A DNA stretch of 64,000 nt from Bacteroidetes bacterium HGW-Bacteroidetes-6. GTDB taxonomy: Bacteria; Bacteroidota; Bacteroidia; Bacteroidales; DTU049. The notes below the pieces were generated by a model. It worked only from the letters and a program-made list of their open reading frames with translations, was not told where the DNA came from and did no database searches. The translations under genes were made by a program, and so were the position numbers. The stretch spans positions 1-64,000 of the forward strand of contig PHDB01000006.1 of the NCBI GenBank assembly GCA_002842495.1, given 5' to 3'. Positions 25,616 through 34,833 of this stretch are shown piece by piece (the first letter of the stretch is position 1; each line of letters begins with the position of its first letter).

Positions 25616-28531
25616 TTAACGCATTAATGTAACATTTCCCTTACCCGTGAATGTATCGCCTGTAATAAGCGTTCCGCTGTAATAATAGCTAAAAACCCCT
25701 CCATTTACCGACTGACCTTTGTATTCTCCATTCCAGCCTTCGCCTGGCAACTGCGACTCGAATACTTTCTCGCCCCAACGATCATATACCCTGAATGTGA
25801 TAGTTTCGATACAGTTACCACGAACCACAAAAATATCGTTGAAGCCATCACCATTGGGACTAAAAGCGTTTGGAACAAACACTTCACCGCAATTGTATTC
25901 AACGGTTACCAACACCTCGTCCGAACTACTACAACCATTGGCATCGGTTACCACCAAAGTGTAAAGAGTTGTAACATCGGGTGTTGCTACCGGATTCGCA
26001 CAATCCGTGCAGCTCAAACCATCGGACGGACTCCACAAATAGAACTGCCCTCCACTTCCCGAAAGGTTTGCCGACGTTCCCGAATACACAGTTGTATCGT
26101 TTCCGGCATCAGCAAGCGGAAGCGAATTAACCGTTACAAAGATAGAATCTGTATCGCTACACGAACCATTGCTAACAGTTACATAATAATACTGACTCGC
26201 TAAAGGTAAAACCGATACAGATGCACTGGTTGCAGAATTACTCCACAAATACCCGGATCCACCCGAAGCCGTAAGTATGGTTGTTTCCCCTGCACACACA
26301 GTAGTATCGCCTGAAACAGATGCCACAGGAACAGTATTTACTGTAACCGACACCGAAGCTGTATTCGAACAGATTCCATCGGTTCCCGTAACAGAATATG
26401 TCTGTGTTGACAAAGGAGTAACCAGAATTGAGTTGGTGGTTTCTAGTGTGCTCCAAATATAACTTGTCCCTCCAGTTCCCGAAAGCGTTGTGTTATCGCC
26501 TTCGCAAACAGATGTTATTCCCGAAATTCCGATGCTTGGTAATGAATTAACCTGAACCTGAAAAGTAGCTGTGTTGCTGCAAGTGCCATCGGTTCCTGTT
26601 ACCGTATAAGTTGTTGTTAAAGTTGGATTTACCGTTATCGGATTGATTGTTTCAAGCGTACTCCAGTTATAACCAGTTCCTCCGTTCGCTGTCAAAACCG
26701 AGTTATCTCCGTTGCAGATTGCTCCTGTTCCTGCAATTCCAATAACCGGCAAAGGCGTTACGGCAACAGTGTGCGAAGCGGAGTCGCTGCAAGTTCCAGC
26801 CGAAACAGTAACATAGTAGGTTGTATTTGTCGCTGGCGAGACATCTATGTCGGATGTTACTTCGGCTGTACTCCAATCGTATGTGTAAATACCTGCACCT
26901 CCGGTTGCTGAAAGTGTTGTTGTTTCACCTGCGCATACCGAAGCCGATCCACTGATTGATGCCACCGGAACTATATTAACAACTACTTGGAATGTAGCTG
27001 TATTACTACAAGTACCGTCGGTGCCGGTAACTGTATATGTTGTCGTAATCAAAGGCGAGACAGTAATTGGATTGGTTGTTTCGAGAGTACTCCAATTGTA
27101 ACCTGTACCTCCTGTACCAGTCAATACCGAATTGTCTCCTTCGCAAACAGGACTTGTTCCGTTAATACCAATAACGGGAAGTGCGTTAACAATAACCTGA
27201 AAAGATGCTGTATTGCTGCATGTGCCATCGGTGCCGGTAACTGTATATGTGGTGGTGGTTGAAGGTGTTACCGATATTGGATTCATTGTTTGTGTTGTAC
27301 TCCAACTATAACCTGTGCCTCCTGTTCCGGTAAGAACAGACGCAGTACCGTCGCATACAGGGCTGGTTCCTGTTATTCCAATCACCGGCAATGAATTCAC
27401 GTTAACAACTATCTGTGCTGTATTGCTACATCCATTCACATCGGTTCCGGTAACTGAATATGTAGTATTTGATCCGGGAGAAATTGTAAAACCAGTCCCT
27501 GATCCCAGCCCCTGATCCCACAAATATGTGGATGCTCCACTTGCCGAAATATCAGTATTGTCTCCTGCACAAATAGGATTAATAGTTGCACTGGCAGCAA
27601 CAGAGGGCAAAGCAACCACTTGAATAAAAGATGTTTTGGTTTCAACATCGGAACCTGAAGCATTGGTAGCTGTGAGTTCTACAGTATAATTTCCGGCAAT
27701 ATTGTAGCAAATTCCTGCAGGATTCTGATTTGTACTGCTTGTAGTTGCAGCACCTGTAAAAGTCCAGCTCCACGAGGTAGGCGTATTTGTACTCAAGTCG
27801 GTAAAATTGATACAATCACCTACACAAATGATAGTGTCACTCGAACTAAAATTGGCAACCGGTGGCGTTCCAGCCGATGGAACTGTTAGTGTAATATCAT
27901 CAACTGCAAATGAAGGGTCGGTTCCAACTCCATCATCATTATTAACCCACCTAAATGCAATTTTCACACTTGGATTATTGTTTGCGGAAGCCGGCAAAGA
28001 AACAGAGCGAGAAGTCCAAAGCCCCTGTCCCCCACAACCTGTAAGCGTTTTAGGCATATCATCCAAAGTTGACCATACCGAACCGTCATAATACATCAAT
28101 GTTGCATTGTCAGTTACACCTTGTCCATTTTCAATATAATTGAAATGAAGTGTAATATTTGTCCTTGCTGAACAATCAATAGTAGGAGATTCCGTACGAC
28201 GATTTGTCATGGGACAATACAAAATACCGCACAAACCTCCCGCATCATAGGCCGCACCGCCTGTAGGCATCCAGACACTCGTAACATGCAGGGTGTTATT
28301 CCCGTTATTGGCAACACCGCAACTACCCGATGTTCCTAAATCTGGCGTAATGCCACCACCTTCATTAGCCGAAACTTTCCAAAAATTTGGATCAGCACCC
28401 TCTGCGCCAGTTGAAACATTAAGTGTCCAGCCTGTTCCTCCTGAGGAAAAATCTTCGGTCCAAAAAGTAATCTGGGCACTTGCATTTACGGCAAAAATCA
28501 CAAGTACGATTGCAGTAATAATCACTCTCAT
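25616..28531 (-). CDS. Repeat-rich T9SS cargo/adhesin with type B sorting domain
   Basis: 971 residues: signal peptide (MRVIITAIVLVIFAVNASAQ); a jelly-roll-like module (WTEDFSSGGTGW to DPSFAVDDITLT, ~22-220); a PKD domain (PPVANFSSSDTIICVGDC to SFIQV, ~225-305); eight Ig/PKD-like repeats of about 70-73 residues, each with a Cys pair (VC.G... and .CS); and the C-terminal CHU_C / type B sorting domain opening CGEVFVPNAFSPNGDGFND with VYDRWGEKVFES and GGVFSYYYSG. Repeats 2-7 follow an A-A-B-A-A-B order. Type B cargo is exported by the T9SS with a PorP/SprF partner, here the next gene. Adhesion to surfaces or polymers is the usual inference; no enzyme site seen. Confidence 0.9.
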   Translation of the reverse strand: MRVIITAIVLVIFAVNASAQITFWTEDFSSGGTGWTLNVSTGAEGADPNFWKVSANEGGGITPDLGTSGSCGVANNGNNTLHVTSVWMPTGGAAYDAGGLCGILYCPMTNRRTESPTIDCSARTNITLHFNYIENGQGVTDNATLMYYDGSVWSTLDDMPKTLTGCGGQGLWTSRSVSLPASANNNPSVKIAFRWVNNDDGVGTDPSFAVDDITLTVPSAGTPPVANFSSSDTIICVGDCINFTDLSTNTPTSWSWTFTGAATTSSTNQNPAGICYNIAGNYTVELTATNASGSDVETKTSFIQVVALPSVAASATINPICAGDNTDISASGASTYLWDQGLGSGTGFTISPGSNTTYSVTGTDVNGCSNTAQIVVNVNSLPVIGITGTSPVCDGTASVLTGTGGTGYSWSTTQTMNPISVTPSTTTTYTVTGTDGTCSNTASFQVIVNALPVIGINGTSPVCEGDNSVLTGTGGTGYNWSTLETTNPITVSPLITTTYTVTGTDGTCSNTATFQVVVNIVPVASISGSASVCAGETTTLSATGGAGIYTYDWSTAEVTSDIDVSPATNTTYYVTVSAGTCSDSASHTVAVTPLPVIGIAGTGAICNGDNSVLTANGGTGYNWSTLETINPITVNPTLTTTYTVTGTDGTCSNTATFQVQVNSLPSIGISGITSVCEGDNTTLSGTGGTSYIWSTLETTNSILVTPLSTQTYSVTGTDGICSNTASVSVTVNTVPVASVSGDTTVCAGETTILTASGGSGYLWSNSATSASVSVLPLASQYYYVTVSNGSCSDTDSIFVTVNSLPLADAGNDTTVYSGTSANLSGSGGQFYLWSPSDGLSCTDCANPVATPDVTTLYTLVVTDANGCSSSDEVLVTVEYNCGEVFVPNAFSPNGDGFNDIFVVRGNCIETITFRVYDRWGEKVFESQLPGEGWNGEYKGQSVNGGVFSYYYSGTLITGDTFTGKGNVTLMR

Positions 28532-28558
28532 AAAATGTGGAATTAAAATTTCGACGAA

Positions 28559-29815
28559 TCAGTTTACAATAAGTTTGATTGTTTTAGCCTCGCCGGCGGA
28601 ATAGAGACTTACCAAATAGAAACCTGCTGCGGGATCTGCAAAACTCCAATTGTACCTGTCCGTTTCTGTCTTGATGATAAATTCGTCTATAAGCTGTGAC
28701 TCCATATTTGAAACAACAACACGAATATCCTGATCTACAGGCAGGTTTTGAAATTCTATTTGTTTTCCAATGCTATTGTAATACAAATAAGCACTTTGCA
28801 GGCCCTCGGTCAAGTTACAGGTTACAAAAACTGGTGCCGATAAGGAAAACGAGCCGTCGTAATCGACTTGTCGAAGCCGAAAGTACATATCAGCGTCGCC
28901 ACTCACTCCAATAAAAGAGTATTGATGTACAATACTTGAGTTTCCGGCTCCTTGAACAATTCCGATTGTTTCGAATTGAACCCCATCGAGAGATTGTTCT
29001 ATTTCAAAATAATCATTGTTTGTTTCAGATGCAGTTGACCAATACAAATTTTTCTGATGAAAATAACAATTACCAACAAACGAAGTTAATTCAACAGGCA
29101 TAGGAGCTGGGCTACTCAGCTGAATGTCGTCGACGGCAAAAGAGGGATCGGTACCAGTCATGTCATCGTTATTTACCCACCTAAATCCAATCCTCACAGA
29201 AGGATTATTATTGGCAGATGCAGGTAATGCAATAGAATATGCTGTCCACAGGCCCTGTCTGGTACCATTGCATACACCACCACAACACGCTGTTTTTGCG
29301 GGATCGCTAATCTGTGACCAAGAAGAGCCATCAAAGTACCACAGCGTAGCATTATCGCTGGAGCCAGAACCAAACTCCATGTAAACAAAACTCAGCGTAA
29401 TATTAGTTAGGCCCGAACAATCAATAATTGGAGAATAGCAACGCGTATCGGATTGAGTTCCAGGCCAACCAAGAAAGGGGCAATAACCACCGGCATCATA
29501 ATTGGCTCCACCATCACCCATCGAGGTTGAACCAATATGCAAAGATTCATCAGAAACACATCCTGAGCCACAGACTCCTGCAAGATTTCCATTTTCAGCA
29601 CAACTGACATACCATACATTTGGATAATCAGGTAATCCGCAGCCCTCATCGGGATTGTTGGTAACTGTTGTCCACACTCCATTTACGCTTGAATATCCGT
29701 TTGCAGAGCAACCCGAGCCACATCCATTCTCGAAATCTTCACTCCAAAACACAATCTGCCCGCGTACAGGCAGAATGGTTACTAAGAGCAGGAAAAAAGA
29801 AATCAGCTTATGCAT
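28559..29815 (-). CDS. Secreted protein with jelly-roll-like module and type A T9SS sorting tail
   Basis: Start moved from 29833 to the ATG at 29815 (MHKLISFFLLLVTILPVRG), which gives a normal signal peptide and 418 residues. Residues ~20-230 form a Cys-rich jelly-roll-like module (VFWSEDFENGCGSGC to TDPSFAVDDIQLS) clearly related to the N-terminal module of the downstream 971-residue cargo: both share SLPASANNNPSV or ALPASANNNPSV and FRWVNNDD. The rest is the type A tail region (PVELTSFVGNCYFHQKNLYW, then YFRLRQVDYDGSFSLS and AAGFYLVSLYSAGEAKTIKL). No catalytic motif seen. First gene of a three-gene operon with the type B cargo and PorP/SprF. Only a variant -7 element (TACTTTTA, minus strand near 29843-29850) precedes it. 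Confidence 0.82.
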   Translation of the reverse strand: MHKLISFFLLLVTILPVRGQIVFWSEDFENGCGSGCSANGYSSVNGVWTTVTNNPDEGCGLPDYPNVWYVSCAENGNLAGVCGSGCVSDESLHIGSTSMGDGGANYDAGGYCPFLGWPGTQSDTRCYSPIIDCSGLTNITLSFVYMEFGSGSSDNATLWYFDGSSWSQISDPAKTACCGGVCNGTRQGLWTAYSIALPASANNNPSVRIGFRWVNNDDMTGTDPSFAVDDIQLSSPAPMPVELTSFVGNCYFHQKNLYWSTASETNNDYFEIEQSLDGVQFETIGIVQGAGNSSIVHQYSFIGVSGDADMYFRLRQVDYDGSFSLSAPVFVTCNLTEGLQSAYLYYNSIGKQIEFQNLPVDQDIRVVVSNMESQLIDEFIIKTETDRYNWSFADPAAGFYLVSLYSAGEAKTIKLIVN

Positions 29816-29960
29816 AAAAAAAATCCTCAACATTATTTACAGTAAAAGTAATACCATGTAAGTTCAAAGAAAAATAATCCATGTATTCATTCATGAATCA
29901 GGACGAAAAAGCAAGCGTTTTACCTGTATCGGGAAGCAATGATACAGCTAAAACACTGTA

Positions 29961-30004
29961 TATATAAAAAATGCCCCAAAGCCATTAATCCGGCTTTGAG
30001 GCAT
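29961..30004 (-). terminator. Terminator of the metal-handling operon
   Basis: On the minus strand ATGCCTCAAAGCC and GGCTTTGGGGCAT form a nearly perfect stem (29971-29983 with 29992-30004) followed by T6 (complement of 29965-29970). It ends the 33471-30042 transcript. Confidence 0.8.
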
Positions 30005-30041
30005 TAATCCAACACAAAATTGCGTTTTCTACACTAAAACA

Positions 30042-30440
30042 TCAATGCTTTCCTCCACAACCTGAGCCATTGCCTGTTCCCGTTTCACCGCCTTTGCAAC
30101 CACCAGAGCCTTCGCCACCTGCTCCTGAACAGCATCCATTCATGGCTTTTGCCTGATAACCAAGCTTCTGTATTCGCTGCACCAGTTCATCAGTGCTGGT
30201 TTTTTTAGGGTTATACTTCACTGTTACAACCTTGGTTGCCACATCGGCTTCTACATTTTTCACACCAGAGGCATAAGCCAAATCGCCTTCAATCTTTGCC
30301 TTACATGCGGCACATTCTAGATTCGTTGCAATTTTCACTTCCTGAGTCTTTTTACTCACTTTGGCTTCGCTCTGAGCCTGTGTAAACATTGGCGTTACAA
30401 ACATAATAACTGCCACAAACGAAAAAATAATCGATTTCAT
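30042..30440 (-). CDS. Exported heavy-metal-associated (HMA) protein with Cys/Gly-rich tail
   Basis: 132 residues. Signal peptide (MKSIIFSFVAVIMFVTPMFTQAQ); an HMA ferredoxin-like domain with CxxC metal site in KIATNLECAACKAKIEGDL (~36-54) and ADVATKVVTVKYNP; then an unusual tail with NGCCSGAGG, GGCKGG and GSGCGGKH that would add Cys and His ligands. HMA domains bind Cu(I), Zn or Hg through the two Cys of the loop; an exported copy would act in the periplasm as a metal chaperone or buffer. Last gene of the operon. Copper is the likeliest metal by family habit but is not proven by the sequence. Confidence 0.88.
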   Translation of the reverse strand: MKSIIFSFVAVIMFVTPMFTQAQSEAKVSKKTQEVKIATNLECAACKAKIEGDLAYASGVKNVEADVATKVVTVKYNPKKTSTDELVQRIQKLGYQAKAMNGCCSGAGGEGSGGCKGGETGTGNGSGCGGKH

Positions 30441-30460
30441 ATGTTCTCCTTTTTTTGTTG

Positions 30461-30736
30461 TTAATTATTCTTATTCACACTTCCAACCGCACAACTGATG
30501 TACGACTTCATTTTTCTGCCAGCTGAGTTTTCACCTTCCGGCGGATAACCCAAACCACGAAGAACTTCCGAAAGCTCTTCGGTTCTGTCGGCTTGACCAT
30601 CATATCTAATACAGACAGCCGAAGCTTCGATATTTACTTCAACTTCGGTCACTCCATCCATTTCAGAAATATTGCGTTTGATGGTGTTTACACAACCTTG
30701 GCATTTCAGGTTCTCAACGAAAATTTTGCTTTCCAT
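30461..30736 (-). CDS. Cytosolic heavy-metal-associated (HMA) domain protein
   Basis: 91 residues with no signal peptide. The HMA domain fills residues 1-70: KIFVENLKCQGCVNTIKRN (CxxC loop), VTEVEVNIEASAVCIRYDG, and EVLRGLGYPPEG. A short basic tail contains one more Cys (YISCAVGS). This is CopZ-like in size and layout, so a cytosolic metallochaperone or sensor is likely. It lies 2 bp downstream of the TonB-dependent receptor stop and 20 bp before the exported HMA gene. Confidence 0.85.
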   Translation of the reverse strand: MESKIFVENLKCQGCVNTIKRNISEMDGVTEVEVNIEASAVCIRYDGQADRTEELSEVLRGLGYPPEGENSAGRKMKSYISCAVGSVNKNN

Positions 30737-30738
30737 GA

Positions 30739-32964
30739 TTACTTTTTTTTGTTGAACTTAACTCTAATTCCTGCGTAAATCTTTCGGCCCATTACCGGGC
30801 CCCAAATAATGCCGCTATCAAAATATGGACTGTAGGGTTTGTCAGCCGACAGAATAGGATTTGCCTGTGTAAAATTGGTCAGATTTTCAACACCGCCATA
30901 CAAACTCCAATGCTTGAAGTTGCGGGTCAACTGCGCATGAATAATGGTATGTTCCGGCGAATAATCGGGCAAACGATACTCTTCGGGAAACAAGCTCCGA
31001 TCAGGCAAACGTGAACGACCAACAAACTGCCATGTAAGATCGGCCTGCCATTTTTTCATATTGCTGGCAAATGCGAATGTAAGCAGCCCCTTATAGTTGC
31101 TCACCAACGGTTTTTCCTGAAGCGTTCCATCGGGGAAAGTATAGCGAACATCGTTGTAGCGCAACGCTGCACGCACTTCAAGATGCCTGAAAACAGGGTA
31201 CGACACTTCGAGCTGTGCATTATGAGCATACGATTTCCCATTGAGACTATACACAAAAATACGCGAAGTATCCGACTCCATATCCAACAACATCTGGTTG
31301 CTAAAACTTGTTTTAAAATACTCGGCCGAAATACTCATTTCACGACCCAGAATATCAATGTAGCGAACTATCGAAACACCATAATTAAGAGCACGTTCTA
31401 AATCGGGAGTATCAACAAACACAAGCTTCCGTGCCGATGCAAGCACCGAAATGTTCTCAGGAATTACATACGGAGAACGATAACCCATGCCAACTGAAGT
31501 ACGCACTGTTGTATGCTGATCGACATTGAATTTTACATGCAACCGGGGTGTTGCTAAAAATCCAAAACGACTGTTGTAATCGCCACGAATACCAACCATA
31601 ACAGTAATTTTTTTCGGAAAAGCATAAGTGTATTGAAAAAATGCACCGGGCACAAACTCTTTTGTTTTCCAGACACTGTCATTCAAATTCTCGGCAATAT
31701 CGTCATAAACAAAACTAAAACCAGCATCGTAGCTATGTTTTATATCTTTAAACGGTGAATGAAAAATAAGATTTGAATAAAACGATTTCTGTTCACCTGC
31801 ATATTCAGTTGATCCAAAACGTGTATCAAGTCTATTCCACGAAAAAGAATTAATGAAGCCCACACTTCTCCCTGGTTTATTTTTGAATATATACCCCGTC
31901 TTTGCAAAAGCTTCTGCCCTGCTGTTGCGAATATCCGAAGTCCACAGCCCCTGCGGACTCTCGATAAAGTAAGGGCTGTTTTGGATTTGTCCACCTATCC
32001 TGTTTTCATCCATCAACCTAACTCCCCAGCGCATTTCGAGCCCTTTGGGGCTGATAGATTGCCAGAAATTGGCAACATTAACCTGATGTCCCGTGTTTAC
32101 ATCACGAAAGCCATCATGGTTACCATCAACATCCGTATTGTTGAAGGAATAATGTCCTAATACAATGGAACTGATTTGCTTGTTGATATCGTATGAAGTA
32201 TTCATGTTAAATTCCTGCCGCCCGGCATCGTTTGCATAATAGTTAAAAAACAGCAATTCGTCAGATTCGGGCTTTTTAAATTCAGCATTGATTTGCCCAG
32301 TAATGCTTTCATAACCATTCAAAACAGCCGATGTTCCTTTCGAAACCGAGATAGATTGCATCCATGTTCCCGGAATGTACTCGAGTCCGAAAGCCGAACC
32401 CAGTCCACGCATAAATGGAATATTCTCTATCATCAGTTGACTATAAATCCCCGAAAGCCCAAGCAGCTGGATTTGTCGGGCACCAGTAACAGCATCGGTA
32501 TAATTTACATCGACCGATGCATTGGTTTCGAAACTTTCTGACAAATTGCAGCATGCTGCCCGCTGAAGCTCACCTGTGCCGATTTCCTGATTCCAGAGTG
32601 GGTTCATTCTATCAAGATGCGATCCTGACGCATTGGCATCAATTTCAACTTCCGACAACATATTCGATTCCTGCAATTCAATATTAATGGTTGCGCTATC
32701 TATTAGAGCAAGCAAAGTATCGCTTCTATAGCCAACATATGAAAAAACCAAAAACACACCTGCGGGTGGTGTTGCAATACTAAACTTCCCATGTATATCG
32801 GAAGTAACACCCAATTTCTGGTTGCTCCAATACACATTAGCCATCGGAAGAGGTTCTTTGTCGCCTGTGGCAGAAATACCCGAAACGGTACCCGAAACAA
32901 TCTGCGCACCGGCAAACTCATATATCATGGCCAAAGCCATGAACAATAAAAATATTTTTTTCAT
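30739..32964 (-). CDS. TonB-dependent outer-membrane receptor (probable metal uptake)
   Basis: 741 residues: signal peptide MKKIFLLFMALAMIYEFAGAQ; a carboxypeptidase-regulatory-like beta-sandwich (IVSGTVSGISATGDKEPL to DSATINIELQES, ~22-108); the plug (TDAVTGARQIQLLGLSGIYS, SISVSKGTSAVLNGYESITG); and a 22-strand-type barrel ending in YAGIRVKFNKKK. It imports a ligand across the outer membrane using TonB energy. The ligand is inferred from context: it shares an operon with two HMA-domain proteins and a His/Cys-rich HYC_CC_PP-like protein, an arrangement usual for copper-related TonB receptors in Bacteroidota. Cys residues RAACCNLSESFETN in the plug segment are notable because they could bind metal. 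Confidence 0.88.
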   Translation of the reverse strand: MKKIFLLFMALAMIYEFAGAQIVSGTVSGISATGDKEPLPMANVYWSNQKLGVTSDIHGKFSIATPPAGVFLVFSYVGYRSDTLLALIDSATINIELQESNMLSEVEIDANASGSHLDRMNPLWNQEIGTGELQRAACCNLSESFETNASVDVNYTDAVTGARQIQLLGLSGIYSQLMIENIPFMRGLGSAFGLEYIPGTWMQSISVSKGTSAVLNGYESITGQINAEFKKPESDELLFFNYYANDAGRQEFNMNTSYDINKQISSIVLGHYSFNNTDVDGNHDGFRDVNTGHQVNVANFWQSISPKGLEMRWGVRLMDENRIGGQIQNSPYFIESPQGLWTSDIRNSRAEAFAKTGYIFKNKPGRSVGFINSFSWNRLDTRFGSTEYAGEQKSFYSNLIFHSPFKDIKHSYDAGFSFVYDDIAENLNDSVWKTKEFVPGAFFQYTYAFPKKITVMVGIRGDYNSRFGFLATPRLHVKFNVDQHTTVRTSVGMGYRSPYVIPENISVLASARKLVFVDTPDLERALNYGVSIVRYIDILGREMSISAEYFKTSFSNQMLLDMESDTSRIFVYSLNGKSYAHNAQLEVSYPVFRHLEVRAALRYNDVRYTFPDGTLQEKPLVSNYKGLLTFAFASNMKKWQADLTWQFVGRSRLPDRSLFPEEYRLPDYSPEHTIIHAQLTRNFKHWSLYGGVENLTNFTQANPILSADKPYSPYFDSGIIWGPVMGRKIYAGIRVKFNKKK

Positions 32965-33012
32965 TGGAAATTAATTACTGAAAAACTCCTTGGATTATTA
33001 AACCTTAATAAT

Positions 33013-33471
33013 TCAGGATTTACAGCAATCAAGCTTCAGGTTGTTGTACTTTACCACAATATACTTCGACGAATATCGGGGAGGTGATGAAAAATCGAAG
33101 CTTCTGTATATAGGAGACAAGGGTTGACTTTCATCGAAAAACTCATCTGCGATTACCATTGTTTCGGCAGGGCTATAATTTACTCCAATTGCGTCATCAA
33201 TGGATATCGTTTCAATTGTTTGAATAAATTCATGAATGTTTTCGCAACAGCGCCCGGAATTAATTGAATTTTCACAACAAAAACCGTGTTGATGATTGTC
33301 CGATTCACGCTCGCATCCTTCATGTTCGTGCTCACATGATTGTGGACCCTGCCACGAAATAATTTTATGCCCGGTTTCGTGACAAAGATGGGTGAAAATA
33401 TTGAACCCTCCTGAAGAAAAAATCAGCAGTGGAATCATCAACACTGATAATGAAACATTCAACAACTTCAT
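33013..33471 (-). CDS. His/Cys-rich exported protein, HYC_CC_PP-like
   Basis: 152 residues; N-terminal signal/anchor (MKLLNVSLSVLMIPLLIFSSGG). It has the features that name the HYC_CC_PP family: a His-x-Cys motif after the signal (FNIFTHLCHETGHK, HLC here instead of HYC), CC pairs (GFCCENS, GRCCENI) and a SPPR motif (DFSSPPRYSS). Between them lies a dense metal-ligand stretch (SCEHEHEGCERESDNHQHG). It ends in DCCKS. Such proteins sit beside copper/heavy-metal TonB receptors and HMA proteins, as here. A metal-binding periplasmic or membrane-anchored role is inferred. The -7 box lies just 4 nt before the ATG, so the mRNA would be almost leaderless. Confidence 0.82.
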   Translation of the reverse strand: MKLLNVSLSVLMIPLLIFSSGGFNIFTHLCHETGHKIISWQGPQSCEHEHEGCERESDNHQHGFCCENSINSGRCCENIHEFIQTIETISIDDAIGVNYSPAETMVIADEFFDESQPLSPIYRSFDFSSPPRYSSKYIVVKYNNLKLDCCKS

Positions 33472-33475
33472 AGTA

Positions 33476-33508
33476 CAAAGGTAAATTAAAATTTTCTGTT
33501 TACAGCAA
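33476..33508 (-). promoter_or_regulatory. Promoter of the metal-handling operon
   Basis: Minus strand TTG (33508-33506), 22-nt spacer, TACCTTTG (33483-33476). It ends 4 nt before the ATG at 33471, predicting a nearly leaderless transcript. Confidence 0.65.
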
Positions 33509-33605
33509 CCTCAACACCTCAGATGCTGATAATTATCATCTATTTATATATCTGTCTGTTTTTTTCGTAAACAAACTATTCATTTTTAGTAATTACGAAT
33601 ATCTA

Positions 33606-33613
33606 TACCTTTG
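33606..33613 (+). promoter_or_regulatory. -7 box of the divergent barrel gene
   Basis: TACCTTTG, 15 nt before the ATG at 33629. It contains the TTG that the ORF track used as a start at 33611, so that start is wrong. Same -7 sequence as the divergent metal operon. Confidence 0.65.
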
Positions 33614-33628
33614 CGAAAACTTAATATC

Positions 33629-34633
33629 ATGAAAAGTTTGTATCTGTCACTGTTCATTGTGTTTGTTTCATTTACATCTTCTCAAGCGCAACCGGACACA
33701 ACCAAGCCCGATCCGGGGTTGTTTTTTGCTGACATTCACACCTACTTTCAGCACGACCTGAATGCAAACTGCACTCCACAATCGTCATTTGGACTTACAA
33801 CTGCCATTTTAGGATACAAAAAAAGCTTCTCACAAAAAGCAAGCGGAACCATTTTGTACGACGTAACCCGAACAACAAATTTCATGTATCCCGATACTAT
33901 TGGAATCAACGGCTACTTCGAGGGAAGCAAATACACGGCTTTTTTAAAAATGGCTGAAATAGACTGGAAATTCTGCAAATGGGGAGAAATGGGCATTGGG
34001 CAATTACTCAACGAACAATACCTGACTGTTCAGGATAAGCACTGGGGAATGCGCTACATAGCTACCACCATGCAGGAGCTGTTTCGGTTTGGTATGCCTG
34101 CCGACTTTGGCATTAGATTAAAGATAAAACCCATCGAAAGCCTGGTAGTCAGTTTTACGGTTGTTAATGGTGATGGCCCTTTTCGCTATCAGGATAATGA
34201 ATCGAATTTTCTGTATAGTGCAAATGTTGAATACCGACCTAAAGATTTCCTGATTTTTAAAGTTTATGCCGATTACGAACAACATCCTTCTGTATTGAGC
34301 GAAAATCGTTCGGTCATAAGTGGCTTTGCAGGGTTCAAGTCGAAAAAATGGATGGCTGGCGCCGAATACAACTTGGTAAAAAACAACTCATTTTCGTCAG
34401 GCACCGATTTATCAGGTGTAAGTCTGTTTGCTTCGACGAAAGTTAAACCCAAGGCAACTGTTTTTGCACGAGCCGACTACCTAAGCGAGTATGGGAATGT
34501 TAAAAACGAAACATTCTGGCTTACAGGCGTTGAATACAGACCTGTTTCAAATCTGGGTTTAGCCGTCAGCATGAAAAGAAATACCTGGCTAAACACAACC
34601 ATGATCTGCCTCAACGCTGGTATACGATTCTAG
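33629..34633 (+). CDS. Outer-membrane beta-barrel protein, porin-like
   Basis: Start at 33629 (MKSLYLSLFIVFVSFTSSQAQ, signal peptide), not the TTG at 33611. 334 residues of alternating strands and turns: FADIHTYFQHDLN, FGLTTAILGYKKSF, AFLKMAEIDWKF, IRLKIKPIESLVVSFTVVNGDGP, YSANVEYRPKDFLIFKVYADYEQ, VISGFAGFKSKKWMAGAEYNLV, TVFARADYLSEYG, GVEYRPVSNLGLAVSMKRN, ending LNAGIRF with a C-terminal aromatic. The architecture resembles long-loop porin-type or phosphate-selective porin-like barrels, but no family motif decides it. It shares a ~130-bp divergent promoter region with the metal operon, so co-regulation is possible. Confidence 0.78.
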   Translation: MKSLYLSLFIVFVSFTSSQAQPDTTKPDPGLFFADIHTYFQHDLNANCTPQSSFGLTTAILGYKKSFSQKASGTILYDVTRTTNFMYPDTIGINGYFEGSKYTAFLKMAEIDWKFCKWGEMGIGQLLNEQYLTVQDKHWGMRYIATTMQELFRFGMPADFGIRLKIKPIESLVVSFTVVNGDGPFRYQDNESNFLYSANVEYRPKDFLIFKVYADYEQHPSVLSENRSVISGFAGFKSKKWMAGAEYNLVKNNSFSSGTDLSGVSLFASTKVKPKATVFARADYLSEYGNVKNETFWLTGVEYRPVSNLGLAVSMKRNTWLNTTMICLNAGIRF

Positions 34634-34833
34634 CAATTTTCCTGCACCGATACACTTTGCCAAACAATTATTAAACAATTTGCTTTACAATTTTTAAGCG
34701 GGTTTAATTATTCGTTATAACAAGTATTTGCAAAGAAGTACTTTCTTTAGCCTGCTTTTTACAAAAAATCTTTTCCTTGATGCAACAAAACAAGGATAAA
34801 AACAATCTTACATCGGAAACCAAACCAGCTAAA

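Noticed and set aside
26125-27400. Regular repeats resembling a CRISPR or satellite array
   Set aside because: The period is ~213 bp, in frame, and encodes Ig/PKD-like domains of the type B cargo.
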